Shown here piece by piece: positions 8,605 through 17,235 of a stretch of 64,000 nucleotides of DNA; positions within the stretch are counted from its first letter, which is position 1, and each line of letters starts with the position of its first letter. This DNA is from Paenibacillus sp. FSL H8-0332 (lineage in GTDB: Bacteria; Bacillota; Bacilli; Paenibacillales; Paenibacillaceae). The notes beneath the pieces are model-generated. The model did no database searches, was not told the DNA's origin, and saw nothing but the letters and a program-made list of their open reading frames with translations. The stretch is taken from contig NZ_CP150145.1 of NCBI RefSeq assembly GCF_037963835.1, forward strand, positions 3,844,001 through 3,908,000, written 5' to 3'. The position numbers were made by a program, and so were the translations under genes.

Positions 8605-8650
8605 GAAAAAACCAGGATCGTGCAGAATGAATCCGCAGCCGTCCTGGTTT
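8605..8650 (-). terminator. Terminator after the copper-binding protein gene
   Basis: On the minus strand AACCAGGA and TCCTGGTT pair across a large loop and are followed by a T run (TTTTTT). It lies between the stop at 8696 and the next minus-strand gene. Confidence 0.75.
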
Positions 8651-8695
8651 CTGTTAAGGTTCAGATTCAGTATATGGACATCCTAAAAGGTTAGG

Positions 8696-9043
8696 TCAGG
8701 CGTAGACTTCAACAGCTTCACTGACCCTTCTGCAGGCCTCGGCTGCGTTACGGCAGGTATCAATACAATCCTGACAATGGTTATGCTGATGTCTGCTGCT
8801 TGTATCGGCACAGCGGTCACAGATATCTGCGCATAGCTTGAGGATTTCTGCCACGAATGGGCTTCTGCGTGTCATTGCCTGGATGGCGAAGGAGCAGATG
8901 TCTGCGCATTCACGGTCCAGCTGGATACTCTCCCGCAGATCGGCAAGATCATATTCTTTCAGGCTTGAGACATAGCTATAGTTACAGGCGTCCATACATT
9001 TAATCAAAGCACTAATGCATTCCTGATATTGTATTCGGGTCAT
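8696..9043 (-). CDS. Four-helix bundle copper-binding protein (DUF326/Csp-like)
   Basis: 115 residues with about 13 Cys, spaced along amphipathic helices: QECISALIKCMDACNYS, DRECADICSFA, LKLCADICDRCADTC-like and HCQDCIDTCRNAAEACRR. This matches the cytosolic copper storage (Csp3) and DUF326 group, in which Cys lining a four-helix bundle bind many Cu(I). No signal peptide is present, so it should act in the cytoplasm. The ATG at 9043 follows GGAGG by about 10 bases; an upstream in-frame start has none. The neighbouring COG0523 GTPase supports a metal-handling context. Confidence 0.85.
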   Translation of the reverse strand: MTRIQYQECISALIKCMDACNYSYVSSLKEYDLADLRESIQLDRECADICSFAIQAMTRRSPFVAEILKLCADICDRCADTSSRHQHNHCQDCIDTCRNAAEACRRVSEAVEVYA

Positions 9044-9137
9044 AGCCTTACAACCTCCTGCAATTATTATAGGGTATGCCAATGTATTAACCTGCAAGAA
9101 TAAGAACGAACCATTCGCGAGGAGCCGCAGCGTTCAG

Positions 9138-10136
9138 CTACAGGCTTCTTTTGACCGCCGCCGGTCTGGTTAACAGGCGTTTCTCCAGCCGCAGCAGCCC
9201 CGTGCGAAGCTCACCGGAGGAGAAATGCTCACCGATGAATACAGCCACATCCGGCACCTCGCCCTGGGGCGTAATTTTCATGAAATCCGCTTCCCTGTAG
9301 GCGTACTGAAACAAAAAACGGCTGGAGGTATCGGTAAAAGTTACAATCCCCTTGGCCCGGTACACATCGCGCGGCAGCTCCTTCACAAACCGCTCGAATT
9401 CCTCGCTGTTCACAGGATTCTGGAAATAATGCGTGTAGGCCATCACATGATCATGCGAGGAGTGCATCGCTCCCTCAGCTCCGTTGTCCCCCGCTTCCCC
9501 GGCGGGACGGTCTTCCATATGAACGGCTCCCACACTGCCGAGCAGCACTTCCGGCTCCAGTTCACAGCGCACTGCCGGCACAATCTCCGCGTAGGCATTC
9601 CACTTGCGCAGAACCTCCGAGATCTCTGCAATCTCTGCGGCTTGGATCCGGTCTGTCTTGTTCAGGATGAGGACGGATGCACAGCGGATCTGCTCTTGCA
9701 TCAGACGGTAGGTAGCCCCTTGCTGAGAGCGGTACAGCTCCAGAAGATGGGCGGCATCAACGACAGTAATCAGCCCCTTCAGCTCCACTTGCTGATACAG
9801 TGAAGTCTCCGTAACGGCATCTACAATTTCGAGCGGATTGGCGGCGCCAGTGGCCTCAATGATGACTACATCCGGCGATTCTTTTTTGACCAGTGTGGTC
9901 AGCTCGGTGCTTAAATCCCCGCGGCTCGTACAGCAGATACAACCACCCAGCAGCTCTGCCATCGGCACAGACTGCTCGACCAGCAGGCCGTCCAGATTCA
10001 CTTCACCCAGCTCGTTCATAATTACGGCCGGCCGCAGGCCCTGAAGATTCCAATGATCCAGCAGACGCTGCAGTAACGTGGTCTTGCCGCTGCCGAGAAA
10101 TCCCGACAAGATATATACTGGTAATGACTGTTCCAA
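9138..10136 (-). CDS. COG0523 G3E GTPase / metallochaperone (CobW-like)
   Basis: 332 residues with Walker A GFLGSGKTT, the metal-binding GGCICC (CxCC) motif, Mg-site EATGAANP, and guanine motif NKTD. The C-terminal CobW_C domain carries the FVKELPRDVYRAKGIV segment. A His/acidic stretch (HSSHDHVMAYTHYF near residue 225) sits between the domains. COG0523 proteins use GTP to deliver metals such as zinc, cobalt or iron; which metal cannot be read here. Translation starts at TTG (10136), supported by GGGAGAG eight bases upstream. The copper-protein gene follows in the same direction after 94 bases, so co-transcription is possible. Confidence 0.9.
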   Translation of the reverse strand: MEQSLPVYILSGFLGSGKTTLLQRLLDHWNLQGLRPAVIMNELGEVNLDGLLVEQSVPMAELLGGCICCTSRGDLSTELTTLVKKESPDVVIIEATGAANPLEIVDAVTETSLYQQVELKGLITVVDAAHLLELYRSQQGATYRLMQEQIRCASVLILNKTDRIQAAEIAEISEVLRKWNAYAEIVPAVRCELEPEVLLGSVGAVHMEDRPAGEAGDNGAEGAMHSSHDHVMAYTHYFQNPVNSEEFERFVKELPRDVYRAKGIVTFTDTSSRFLFQYAYREADFMKITPQGEVPDVAVFIGEHFSSGELRTGLLRLEKRLLTRPAAVKRSL

Positions 10137-10262
10137 GTTTACTCTCTCCCTGCCTCAATCGGTTATGGTAGCGAGTGTACTACAATGACCGCTTCTGTGC
10201 AAGGCGGCATTGCCTATTGAAGCTTACAACAGCTTCCCCCGGAGCTTGTTATTGCCGCTGCC

Positions 10263-10835
10263 TTGGCCTATCATGGGAAATATAAGCTGCACATCAGATA
10301 CCTAAAGGAGCTGGTTCGTATATCATCCGCCCAAGAACACCGGAGCGAAGCCCCGGATTCAGTCGCTTGCTACATCATAACGGTCTCGGATACCCGGACC
10401 GTGGATACGGACACCGGAGGGCCGCTGATCCAGAGTCTGCTGGAAGCCGCCGGTTATACCGTAACCGGCCGTACCATCGTCAAGGATGATTATGAGGATA
10501 TCCGGGAACTGGTCTACAAAAGCTCCGTCCATTCCGGCATCGAAGCTGTGCTTCTGACCGGAGGGACCGGCATTTCCCCCCGTGACACCACCTGTGAGGC
10601 CGTAGCCTCCCTGCTGGATAAGTCGCTGCCGGGCTTTGGGGAGATTTTCCGGCTGCTCAGCTTCACCGAAGATATCGGCTCTGCCGCTATGCTCAGCCGG
10701 GCCATTGCCGGGACGATCGGCAGTACTGCCGTCTTCTCCATGCCCGGCTCCCCCGGTGCGATCAAGCTGGCCATGGAACGGCTGATCCTGCCCGAGCTGC
10801 GGCATGTCATGCGCGAGATCTACAAGCGTTCCTGA
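10263..10835 (+). CDS. moaB: Molybdenum cofactor biosynthesis protein MoaB/MogA family
   Basis: The domain runs from about residue 28 to the end, with the MPT-binding features ITVSDTRTVDTDTGG, LLTGGTGISPRD and FSMPGSPGA. The family adenylylates molybdopterin before molybdate insertion. Family members normally begin about ten residues before APDSVACYIITVSD, which here falls near 10320. There is no ATG, GTG or TTG there, but an ATA at 10320 lies nine bases after AAAGGAG (10304-10310). The only standard start in frame is the TTG at 10263, which has a poor site and adds 19 residues. No other moa gene is nearby. Confidence 0.85.
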   Translation: MAYHGKYKLHIRYLKELVRISSAQEHRSEAPDSVACYIITVSDTRTVDTDTGGPLIQSLLEAAGYTVTGRTIVKDDYEDIRELVYKSSVHSGIEAVLLTGGTGISPRDTTCEAVASLLDKSLPGFGEIFRLLSFTEDIGSAAMLSRAIAGTIGSTAVFSMPGSPGAIKLAMERLILPELRHVMREIYKRS

Positions 10836-10944
10836 AGCGAAGCATGGACGGACACCTATTTTTCCGAAAAATAGACGAATGAACAAGCAGGCTCCTGCAT
10901 AACGCGTATACTGGCATAAGTCCACTGCGAAGGAGCTGAGTGTA

Positions 10945-11160
10945 ATGAGAAATTGTCCGAAGTGTCCTACTGAAACGGTTACAGATCCCACACAGGTTGT
11001 ATATGAAGATTACTATCATCCCCAGGTGGTCCAGGTGGTCCACCATGTCGAGGTCGTCAGACGCCACCACTGTGTTCCGGTCCCTCACCATATCTACACT
11101 TGTTCCGTCCGGGATGAAATGTGCGGTCCTACCGCAATGGTGCGCAGCAGAAGAAGATAG
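10945..11160 (+). CDS. Spore coat protein, CotD-like
   Basis: 71 residues, rich in His, Val, Tyr and Cys (PTQVVYEDYYHPQVVQVVHH, then RRHHCVPVPHHIYTCSV). This resembles the short His/Cys-rich inner coat proteins of the CotD family in Bacillales. AAGGAG lies about nine bases before the ATG. A CATA-type box near 10913 (GGCATAAGT) could be part of a mother-cell sigma promoter, but the -35 is not convincing. It is monocistronic and closed by a strong terminator. Confidence 0.8.
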   Translation: MRNCPKCPTETVTDPTQVVYEDYYHPQVVQVVHHVEVVRRHHCVPVPHHIYTCSVRDEMCGPTAMVRSRRR

Positions 11161-11196
11161 TCTAGTCTGCCTCTCCGGTCTATAATAGTTTATTGC

Positions 11197-11255
11197 AAAA
11201 AGCAAAACCGCCGTCTGCGCGTGAAGGATACGCGCAGCGGCGGTTTTGCCTTTTT
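11197..11255. terminator. Bidirectional terminator between cotD-like and DUF1349 genes
   Basis: GCAAAACCGCCG and CGGCGGTTTTGC enclose an inner TGCGCGT/ACGCGCA stem, with A run before and T run after. It serves converging genes from both sides. Confidence 0.93.
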
Positions 11256-11263
11256 CGGGGAGG

Positions 11264-11863
11264 CTATACGATTGGCGGGTCTGTATGAACGTCTGCATCG
11301 GGTACTGTAGCCGCCCAGCGTGTGAAGGTGACCTGAAACCCGGCCCGCGTTGGAGCACACAGGAACGGTCCCGCTTGGCTGCCAGTCTCATACGGGAACC
11401 GGGCAACGCGGATGGTCCGCCAGGGATGATTCTCTGTTCGTGCTCTGAGAATTACCGCATCCTTCATCCGCGAAGCCCGGAGGGTAATCACTTCCCCCTT
11501 CCACTCGGGAACAGGGGACAACGACCAATCAGAATATCCGTCAGTCACGACTGCGCCGATATGCGGGACACCGTCATTCAGCTCAATACCCGCCTTGATC
11601 CATTGCTCACCGCTCTGCCATAACATAATGCCTGCCTGGTCGTACAGCTCCGTGAACCCGTCCAGCGCGAAGCTGATCTCTACCGCCTCTGCCTTATCCC
11701 AGGGGGCAAGCAGCGCATGACCGTTGTCATGCTGGAAGCCGTACATCGTCTTTTGCCAGTAATCGCTGGCCTCCGCCGCTTCGACCACAAATTGGCCGTT
11801 CGCGTTCCCGCTTGATACCGGTTTATTACTCCATACTCCATCCTGCCATTCTATGAATCTCAT
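11264..11863 (-). CDS. DUF1349 domain protein (concanavalin-like fold)
   Basis: 199 residues with the DUF1349 pattern: SDYWQKTMYGFQHDNGHALL near residues 33-52, DQAGIMLWQSGEQWIKAGIE, and the C-terminal GPFLCAPTRAGFQVTFTRW. These proteins fold like lectin/glucanase beta-sandwiches and are often found near sugar genes, though their biochemical role is not established. The ATG at 11863 is preceded by GGAGAGGTG; in-frame starts further upstream lack a site. No signal peptide is present, so it should be cytoplasmic. It is separated from the ferredoxin oxidoreductase operon by 166 bases containing that operon's terminator. Confidence 0.8.
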   Translation of the reverse strand: MRFIEWQDGVWSNKPVSSGNANGQFVVEAAEASDYWQKTMYGFQHDNGHALLAPWDKAEAVEISFALDGFTELYDQAGIMLWQSGEQWIKAGIELNDGVPHIGAVVTDGYSDWSLSPVPEWKGEVITLRASRMKDAVILRARTENHPWRTIRVARFPYETGSQAGPFLCAPTRAGFQVTFTRWAATVPDADVHTDPPIV

Positions 11864-11956
11864 TACAGGCTCACCTCTCCTTGCCGTTTGCTCATCAAAG
11901 CTAAGTATACCATATCCCAATCCTTGTCAGCTTGCCCGGATGGCTGTTGTGGGGAT

Positions 11957-11988
11957 TAAAATAGCCCGGCAGAGAATCTCTGCCGGGC
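11957..11988 (-). terminator. Terminator of the 2-oxoacid oxidoreductase operon
   Basis: Perfect inverted repeat GCCCGGCAGAG / CTCTGCCGGGC, followed on the minus strand by TATTTTAA, 42 bases after the stop at 12030. Confidence 0.9.
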
Positions 11989-12029
11989 GGATAGCTACGA
12001 TTGTTACTATAATGATGTCAGGTTAAGCC

Positions 12030-14336
12030 TTATAGATCCGGATGCTCATGTTTCGCCTTGAGACGGCTCCAGCGGCGTTGCACTTCACCCTCGAAGCTGT
12101 GCAGGGCCGGCTCGTTCTCCGGCTTCAGCAGGTGACGGGTCTTGCCCATTGTCTTCAGCCAGGCGGATACTTCGATCCGTTTGTCCTTGTCTTCCGGATT
12201 GTAGGTGATACTAGTAATCCCCTGCTCTACTTCGTAGAGCGGGAAGAAGCAGGATTCGACAGCCAGGGACACGATATCTGTGCCGTCCTTGTCTTCGCTC
12301 ATCCAGTTCAGCGGACAGGCAATGAGAATCTTGCCGTAGACCAGACCTTCATTTTGCGCGTACCACTGGGCCTTTGCCGCCTTCTTCAGCATATCCTGCG
12401 GATAAGCTTCACAGCCAGTGAATACATAAGGAATGTTGGTAGCCGCCATAATCTGCGCGGTATCCTTATGCTGGGTCAGCTTGCCCTGCTGGGTTTTGCC
12501 GATGCTTGAAGTGGAAGTCCGGTGTCCCAGCGGTGTCGAATAGGACTGCTGTGCACCTGTATTCATGTATCCTTCATTATCATATTCCACGATGATCATC
12601 TTGTGGCCGCGCAGTGCTGCTCCGATGGCTGGTCCCATACCAATATCCATCCCGCCGTCGCCAGTAACCATAACGAACGTGAAGTCTTCCTTCAGCCCCA
12701 GCCCGTCAAGCTCGCCTCGGCGTTTACGTTCCCAGAACATCTCAACCACACCGGACAGCGTAGCTGCACCGTTCTGGAACAGATTGTGGATGAACGTCGA
12801 TTTATGGGAGGAATACGGATAGCCGGTAGTCGTTACCATCGCGCAGCCGGTGTGGTAGAGCGCTACGATATCTCCTTCGATCCCTTTGAAGAACAGCTCC
12901 AGCCCGGAGAAAATCCCGCAGCCCGGACATGCGCCGTGCCCTGGAGACAAACGTCTTGGCTTCTTCATCAGCGAGCGGACCGGCGGAACCCGTACACTCA
13001 GCTTGCCGGTCTCTTCATTCTGGGTTACCGTAATCAGGCCGGTCTTCAGCTTATCAAAGTCCATCGGCTTCAAAAGGCGCTTCGGCGCATTCTCCAGCGC
13101 TCCCGGATTGTGGCCATAGTAATCAAACGGAATCTCAACACGGTCAGCTATTACTGCGTCCATAGCGAGCTGGAAGAAGTGGTGTCCGTCTTCGGCATAG
13201 AAGTCTTTACCGCCCAGTCCGTAGATCCGGCTAATCACCTTAGTCGTTGTGTTGCCGTAAGTGAACAGTGCCGCCTTAATCTCGTTCACCATGTTACCGC
13301 CGTGTCCGCCAACCGAATCGGCACGGTCACCTACAGTAATGGCATTGACATTCTTCAGCGCTTCGGCAATCTGCTTCTGCGGGAACGGGCGAATCATGTT
13401 CGGGGAGATCGCTCCTGCCTTGATTCCCTGGTCACGGAGCTGATCGACTACATCCTTAATGATCTCCGAAGCGGAGTTCATCAGGAAGACAGCGACATCG
13501 GCATCCTCCATCCGGTACTGTTCGATCATCTCATAATGGCGTCCGGTCAGTACCGCGAATTCCTGCGCGATCTCTTCGAACACTTCACCGGCGTTGTACA
13601 TCGCAACGGATTGCTGATAACGGTTGTTGATGTAATCCGGTTCATTCATGTAAGGTCCAACAGTGACCGGATTATTGCGGTCCAGGGTATCGGTGAAGCC
13701 TGCAGGCGGTTGTTCGCCAACGAATTTGTGAACATCCTCACGGTGGGCAAAAGCCTGTACCCGGCGCTTCTGGTGCGAAGTGAAGTAACCGTCAGAGGCC
13801 ACCATCACCGGCAGCCGGACTTTGGCGTGTTCCGCCAGCTTCAGGGCCATCAGGTTCATATCATAGACCGACTGCGGATCACGGCACATCAGGATCGGCC
13901 AGCCGGTGTTCAGGGCAAAATACAGATCCGAGTGGTCTCCGTGAATATTCAGCGGTCCTGAGATCGAACGGCAAACCAGATTCATGACCATTGGCATCCG
14001 CGTACCTGCTTGTACAGGCAATTGCTCCAGCATGAACATGTACCCTTGAGCGCTCGTTGCGTTGAACACGCGGCCGCCTGCTGTCGAAGCGCCGTAGCAG
14101 ATCCCTGCGGAGCTATGCTCGCCGTCAGACGGTACCAGCATAATATCGTGCTGGCCGCTGGCCTTCATTGTATCGAGGAACTGGGCCACCTCAGTCGATG
14201 GGGAGATCGGGAAATAACCCATGACATGATAGTTAATCTGATGCGCGGCATAGGCCGCCATTTCATTGCCGGACTCGTATAGGAATTTCTGCTCCACCTT
14301 GGCGGAGCCTAGTTCTTTTTCATAATCAATAGCCAC
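12030..14336 (-). CDS. 2-oxoacid:ferredoxin oxidoreductase, fused alpha-beta subunit
   Basis: About 768 residues that combine what many species split in two. The N-terminal alpha part (domain I, with YFPISPSTEVAQFLD and GASTAGGRVFNATSAQG) is followed near residue 495 by the TPP-binding beta part (GHGACPGCGI, GCAM, then the TPP/Mg motif GDGGMDIGMGPAIGAALRG). With the gamma/delta protein encoded upstream it should decarboxylate a 2-oxoacid, probably pyruvate, to an acyl-CoA and reduce ferredoxin. I chose the GTG at 14336 because AAGGTGG lies eight bases upstream. The gene follows its partner by 26 bases. Exact substrate is inferred from family only. Confidence 0.9.
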   Translation of the reverse strand: MAIDYEKELGSAKVEQKFLYESGNEMAAYAAHQINYHVMGYFPISPSTEVAQFLDTMKASGQHDIMLVPSDGEHSSAGICYGASTAGGRVFNATSAQGYMFMLEQLPVQAGTRMPMVMNLVCRSISGPLNIHGDHSDLYFALNTGWPILMCRDPQSVYDMNLMALKLAEHAKVRLPVMVASDGYFTSHQKRRVQAFAHREDVHKFVGEQPPAGFTDTLDRNNPVTVGPYMNEPDYINNRYQQSVAMYNAGEVFEEIAQEFAVLTGRHYEMIEQYRMEDADVAVFLMNSASEIIKDVVDQLRDQGIKAGAISPNMIRPFPQKQIAEALKNVNAITVGDRADSVGGHGGNMVNEIKAALFTYGNTTTKVISRIYGLGGKDFYAEDGHHFFQLAMDAVIADRVEIPFDYYGHNPGALENAPKRLLKPMDFDKLKTGLITVTQNEETGKLSVRVPPVRSLMKKPRRLSPGHGACPGCGIFSGLELFFKGIEGDIVALYHTGCAMVTTTGYPYSSHKSTFIHNLFQNGAATLSGVVEMFWERKRRGELDGLGLKEDFTFVMVTGDGGMDIGMGPAIGAALRGHKMIIVEYDNEGYMNTGAQQSYSTPLGHRTSTSSIGKTQQGKLTQHKDTAQIMAATNIPYVFTGCEAYPQDMLKKAAKAQWYAQNEGLVYGKILIACPLNWMSEDKDGTDIVSLAVESCFFPLYEVEQGITSITYNPEDKDKRIEVSAWLKTMGKTRHLLKPENEPALHSFEGEVQRRWSRLKAKHEHPDL

Positions 14337-14362
14337 AATGTATTCCACCTTTCTTCCGGGTT

Positions 14363-15379
14363 TTAGACTGGAGTTACCAGATCGAACTGATGCTTCACGG
14401 CATGGCTGTCCGCATAGCCTTCCTTCTCCCTCATGCTGGATAATGCCGAGGTCGGGCAGGCACCGATGCATTTCAGGCAGCCTTTACAGTACTGGTAGTC
14501 AATACCGAGCAGGAACATCTGCGAACGGCCCTTGCGGTCCAGGCGCTCTTCCCACACGAAGCATTGGTCAGGACATACCGTGTCACACTGTGCGCAGTTG
14601 ATACAGGACTCGATCTCAAATGCCGGAAGCATACCGGAACGGGAGATGCTGAGATTCTTCAGGAAGCTGCTGCCCGGGTTGGTGATCGTACCGCCCATCG
14701 GCTGAGTCTCGTAACCAAGAGCCGAGATATCGGAACGGACATATTCCGGCATACGGTCGCCGGCAGCCAGCTCGAACTGCATGAATTTCACTTCATTGTA
14801 GCCGCGCTCGAAGGTCGTGATGGCCGACTGGACGGCCTGCGGATATTTTTTGCCGAGGGACTTCTCAATGACGCCCTTCATAATATCCGTATCGAGGAAC
14901 GGGCAGAGCCGGAATAGTGCCCCCAGCATAGCCATATTGACGCGGTTCTTCTCCTTGAGTGCGATGCTGGTAGCATCGATCACTGCAATCGTGCCGGCCT
15001 TCATCTTCAGCAGTTCTCTGAGTTCTTCCGGCGTCTTGGCCGAGTTCACAAGAACGGTGCTGTGTTCATGAATCCCGCTGGTTACATTAACGGTCTTGGC
15101 AAGTGCTTCGTGAAATACGCCGACAACATGCGGACGCTCGACCGGTGAAGTATCGCGGATATGGGTATCCATATCACAGAAGCGGATATGAGCCTTAACC
15201 GCAGACCCCTTCTTCTCCGAACCGTAGGATGAGAAGCTGACGCCGTTAAGACCTGCGCCGACCACTCCTGCTTCCGCCAGCATTTTACCTGCCAGGTTCG
15301 CGCCCAGGCCTCCAATGGATTCCAGACGAATCTCAAAGAATCCCAGCTCATTTACTATTGGCAATTGTACCACCGACAT
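14363..15379 (-). CDS. 2-oxoacid:ferredoxin oxidoreductase, gamma subunit with ferredoxin domain
   Basis: About 338 residues. Residues 10-200 form the gamma (catalytic domain III) fold, starting GFFEIRLESIGGLGANLAG. The C-terminal 90 residues carry two 4Fe-4S motifs, CINCAQCDTVCPDQC and CKGCLKCIGACP, equivalent to a separate delta subunit. It would pass electrons from the TPP centre to soluble ferredoxin. An ATG at 15379 is used here; AAAGGGG sits only two bases before it, so the GTG at 15373, with eight-base spacing, is an equally good start. First gene of the two-gene operon, with a leader of several hundred bases upstream. Confidence 0.9.
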   Translation of the reverse strand: MSVVQLPIVNELGFFEIRLESIGGLGANLAGKMLAEAGVVGAGLNGVSFSSYGSEKKGSAVKAHIRFCDMDTHIRDTSPVERPHVVGVFHEALAKTVNVTSGIHEHSTVLVNSAKTPEELRELLKMKAGTIAVIDATSIALKEKNRVNMAMLGALFRLCPFLDTDIMKGVIEKSLGKKYPQAVQSAITTFERGYNEVKFMQFELAAGDRMPEYVRSDISALGYETQPMGGTITNPGSSFLKNLSISRSGMLPAFEIESCINCAQCDTVCPDQCFVWEERLDRKGRSQMFLLGIDYQYCKGCLKCIGACPTSALSSMREKEGYADSHAVKHQFDLVTPV

Positions 15380-15680
15380 AACCCCTTTCTTAGTACATCC
15401 TTTTGACTTTTTCAACGATTGTAACTTGATTTTGCAAGCCGCGAAGTGACATATCTTGCATTTTCCACACTCAGGAAATCACAATTCTTTATAGATTTAT
15501 GCAGGTTCCTTTATACGCGACAGTGCGGTGTTATCTCAATAGAAGGAAAGCTTCCATGAAAACGACAAAATGTGAAGATTCTGTGTAATTCCGCACTTTC
15601 CCAAGCAAACTGTGGATGAGATGTCATCCTTAATTTAGCAATAAAATTAAAAATTAAGATGTTAAAAATATCACAGAAAT

Positions 15681-15696
15681 AATGATATATATCACA
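15681..15696. promoter_or_regulatory. Possible Crp/Fnr-family operator
   Basis: AATGATATATATCACA contains a perfect 12-bp palindrome and one good TGTGA half-site; the other half reads TCATT. It resembles, but does not match, the TGTGA-N6-TCACA Fnr box. It lies about 300 bases upstream of the oxygen-sensitive type of oxidoreductase, so an anaerobic regulator is plausible but unproven. Confidence 0.35.
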
Positions 15697-15708
15697 GGTG
15701 CCTGCTGC

Positions 15709-15750
15709 CAAAAGAAAGAAACTCCTGTCCATTGAAGGAAGGAGTTTCGT
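15709..15750 (-). terminator. Terminator of the GH8 gene
   Basis: GAAACTCCT and AGGAGTTTC pair across a 13-base loop; on the minus strand TTTCTTTT follows. It lies 19 bases after the stop at 15769. Confidence 0.85.
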
Positions 15751-15768
15751 CTTCATTACTATTCCTGC

Positions 15769-16998
15769 TTAGTAGGCCCACCAATTGCCTGACATGACAA
15801 TCATCGAGAACAGCTTGAGGCTGTCTTCATAATAGTTCTCTGCCGCGCTGTCAGCCGTATGGCTCCAGAGGGAATTCAGCCAGCTCTGGTTCGCAGATGA
15901 GGTCATTGCGCCCACACCGAAGGGGCCGTAAAAGGCACCGCTGTTGTAGCTGCCAAAGGTGGTTCCGTCCAGCTTGTAGCCATCCTTAATATTGCCTGGC
16001 GTGCCTCCTGTCTTGGTCTTGATCCAGCTGCTCTGCTGGGTCAGCTGGGATAAGGCGCGATTGTCGCCGGTGAGCAGATAATCGGTAGTGATCCGCCATG
16101 GAACCCGGCACGAATTATAGTTGTAATCCCCGTCACGCTGAGATTCCAGGAAATTCGCGGCAGCAGGCTTATACGTATTGTTAGAGTAGACTACGAAGTC
16201 AGGAAGCAGACCGGTTGTGGAGCTATAGCCGGTATATAGACTGTTGATTAAGGTGTAGGTCTTATTCGTTACATTCTGCCAGCGGGCATCCCCGGTAGCG
16301 GCTTGGAAGGCTTTGAAGTGATTCACCATGAAATCCGAAGGGCGGGTGGCTGTGTTATAGGAGCCGCTGTTCGCCCAGTCTCCGAGGCGGATCGTCCACT
16401 GGGACTGATTGATATCATTATTCATGATGGCGTTAATGATATTGGTCGCAGCCTGCAAGTAGTTAACGGTTCCGCTGCTTCCCCATTGCTTGTGGGCGAG
16501 CAGCAGGGAGTAGGCAATATCCATGTCGCCGTCTGTAGCCGAATTCTGGCCTTCGACATTCTGGAAGCTGCTGTTCTGTTTCCAGGACATCAGGTACGGA
16601 TTAATGGAGCTGGGGTGTGCCGTGTAGTAATTATAGAGTCCATTATAGTAGGTCTGCGCATTGCCGTCATAGCCGGCCAGCAGGACGGTGAACAGCATCC
16701 CGTAGCCCTGCGCTTCAGATACGGTTTCCCCGTTCGAGTTATACTTCACATAGTATTTTCCGCTGCCGGCCGGCTTGAGGTACGTCCCCTTCCAGGCATC
16801 CCATTTGCTCTTGACCGCATTATCCAGTGCAGTTTGACTTACATGATTCGGCTTGATGGTTCCGCTGGTGTAAGTCGTATGCTGCGGGAACGGCTTGTTC
16901 ACGGCGGCGAATGCAGACCCGGCGGGCAGGATAAAGACGGCCAAACATAGAAGCAGCAGACTTGTCCAGTGCAGCTTGCGCTTACCTTGCTTGTTCAT
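15769..16998 (-). CDS. Secreted glycoside hydrolase family 8 (endo-glucanase/chitosanase)
   Basis: 409 residues. A signal peptide (KRKLHWTSLLLLCLAVFILPAG, cleavage after AFA near residue 32) directs export. The mature protein is a GH8 (alpha/alpha)6 barrel: SEAQGYGMLFTVLLAGYD holds the general-acid Glu, and SATDGDMDIAYSLLLAHKQWG is the family signature with the conserved Asp. Members cleave beta-1,4-glucan, chitosan, xylan or lichenan; sequence alone does not separate these reliably, though the GH8 type is common among bacilli with chitosanase/glucanase activity. GAGGAG lies nine bases before the ATG. Monocistronic. Confidence 0.9.
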   Translation of the reverse strand: MNKQGKRKLHWTSLLLLCLAVFILPAGSAFAAVNKPFPQHTTYTSGTIKPNHVSQTALDNAVKSKWDAWKGTYLKPAGSGKYYVKYNSNGETVSEAQGYGMLFTVLLAGYDGNAQTYYNGLYNYYTAHPSSINPYLMSWKQNSSFQNVEGQNSATDGDMDIAYSLLLAHKQWGSSGTVNYLQAATNIINAIMNNDINQSQWTIRLGDWANSGSYNTATRPSDFMVNHFKAFQAATGDARWQNVTNKTYTLINSLYTGYSSTTGLLPDFVVYSNNTYKPAAANFLESQRDGDYNYNSCRVPWRITTDYLLTGDNRALSQLTQQSSWIKTKTGGTPGNIKDGYKLDGTTFGSYNSGAFYGPFGVGAMTSSANQSWLNSLWSHTADSAAENYYEDSLKLFSMIVMSGNWWAY

Positions 16999-17149
16999 AA
17001 CTCATTCACTCCTCAACAGTTAGTGGATTGATTCGGTATAGATTTGCTTGTAGCAAAAATCGATCTCTTTCTTCCAATTCTTCCATTTGTAACATATTCA
17101 ATATATGATTTCAGAGACTTGCTGTCAATGAGCAGATGGCCGCTCACAC

Positions 17150-17199
17150 GAAAAGCCCTCTCAAACCGCAGAATTCACACGGCAGGCCTGAGAGGGCTG
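17150..17199 (-). terminator. Terminator of the pncA-pncB operon
   Basis: AGCCCTCTCA and TGAGAGGGCT pair, and on the minus strand TTTTCG follows. It lies 37 bases after the stop of pncB. Confidence 0.85.
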
Positions 17200-17235
17200 A
17201 CTATACTCTTGCTCTAATGAAATTTGGAACAGTTT

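Larger units (their letters stand above)
15380..15768. other. Intergenic region between the oxidoreductase operon and GH8 gene
   Basis: 389 bases without a convincing gene. It contains the GH8 terminator (15709-15750), an A+T-rich stretch (15630-15690) and the palindrome TGATATATATCA (15683-15694). No structured riboswitch was recognised in the oxidoreductase leader. Confidence 0.6.

Noticed and set aside
12522..13961. Long plus-strand open frame of 479 codons
   Set aside because: It is a shadow of the 2-oxoacid oxidoreductase gene, which has clear motifs on the minus strand.
15416..15650. Riboswitch in the oxidoreductase leader
   Set aside because: No conserved aptamer motif or antiterminator/terminator pair was recognised.
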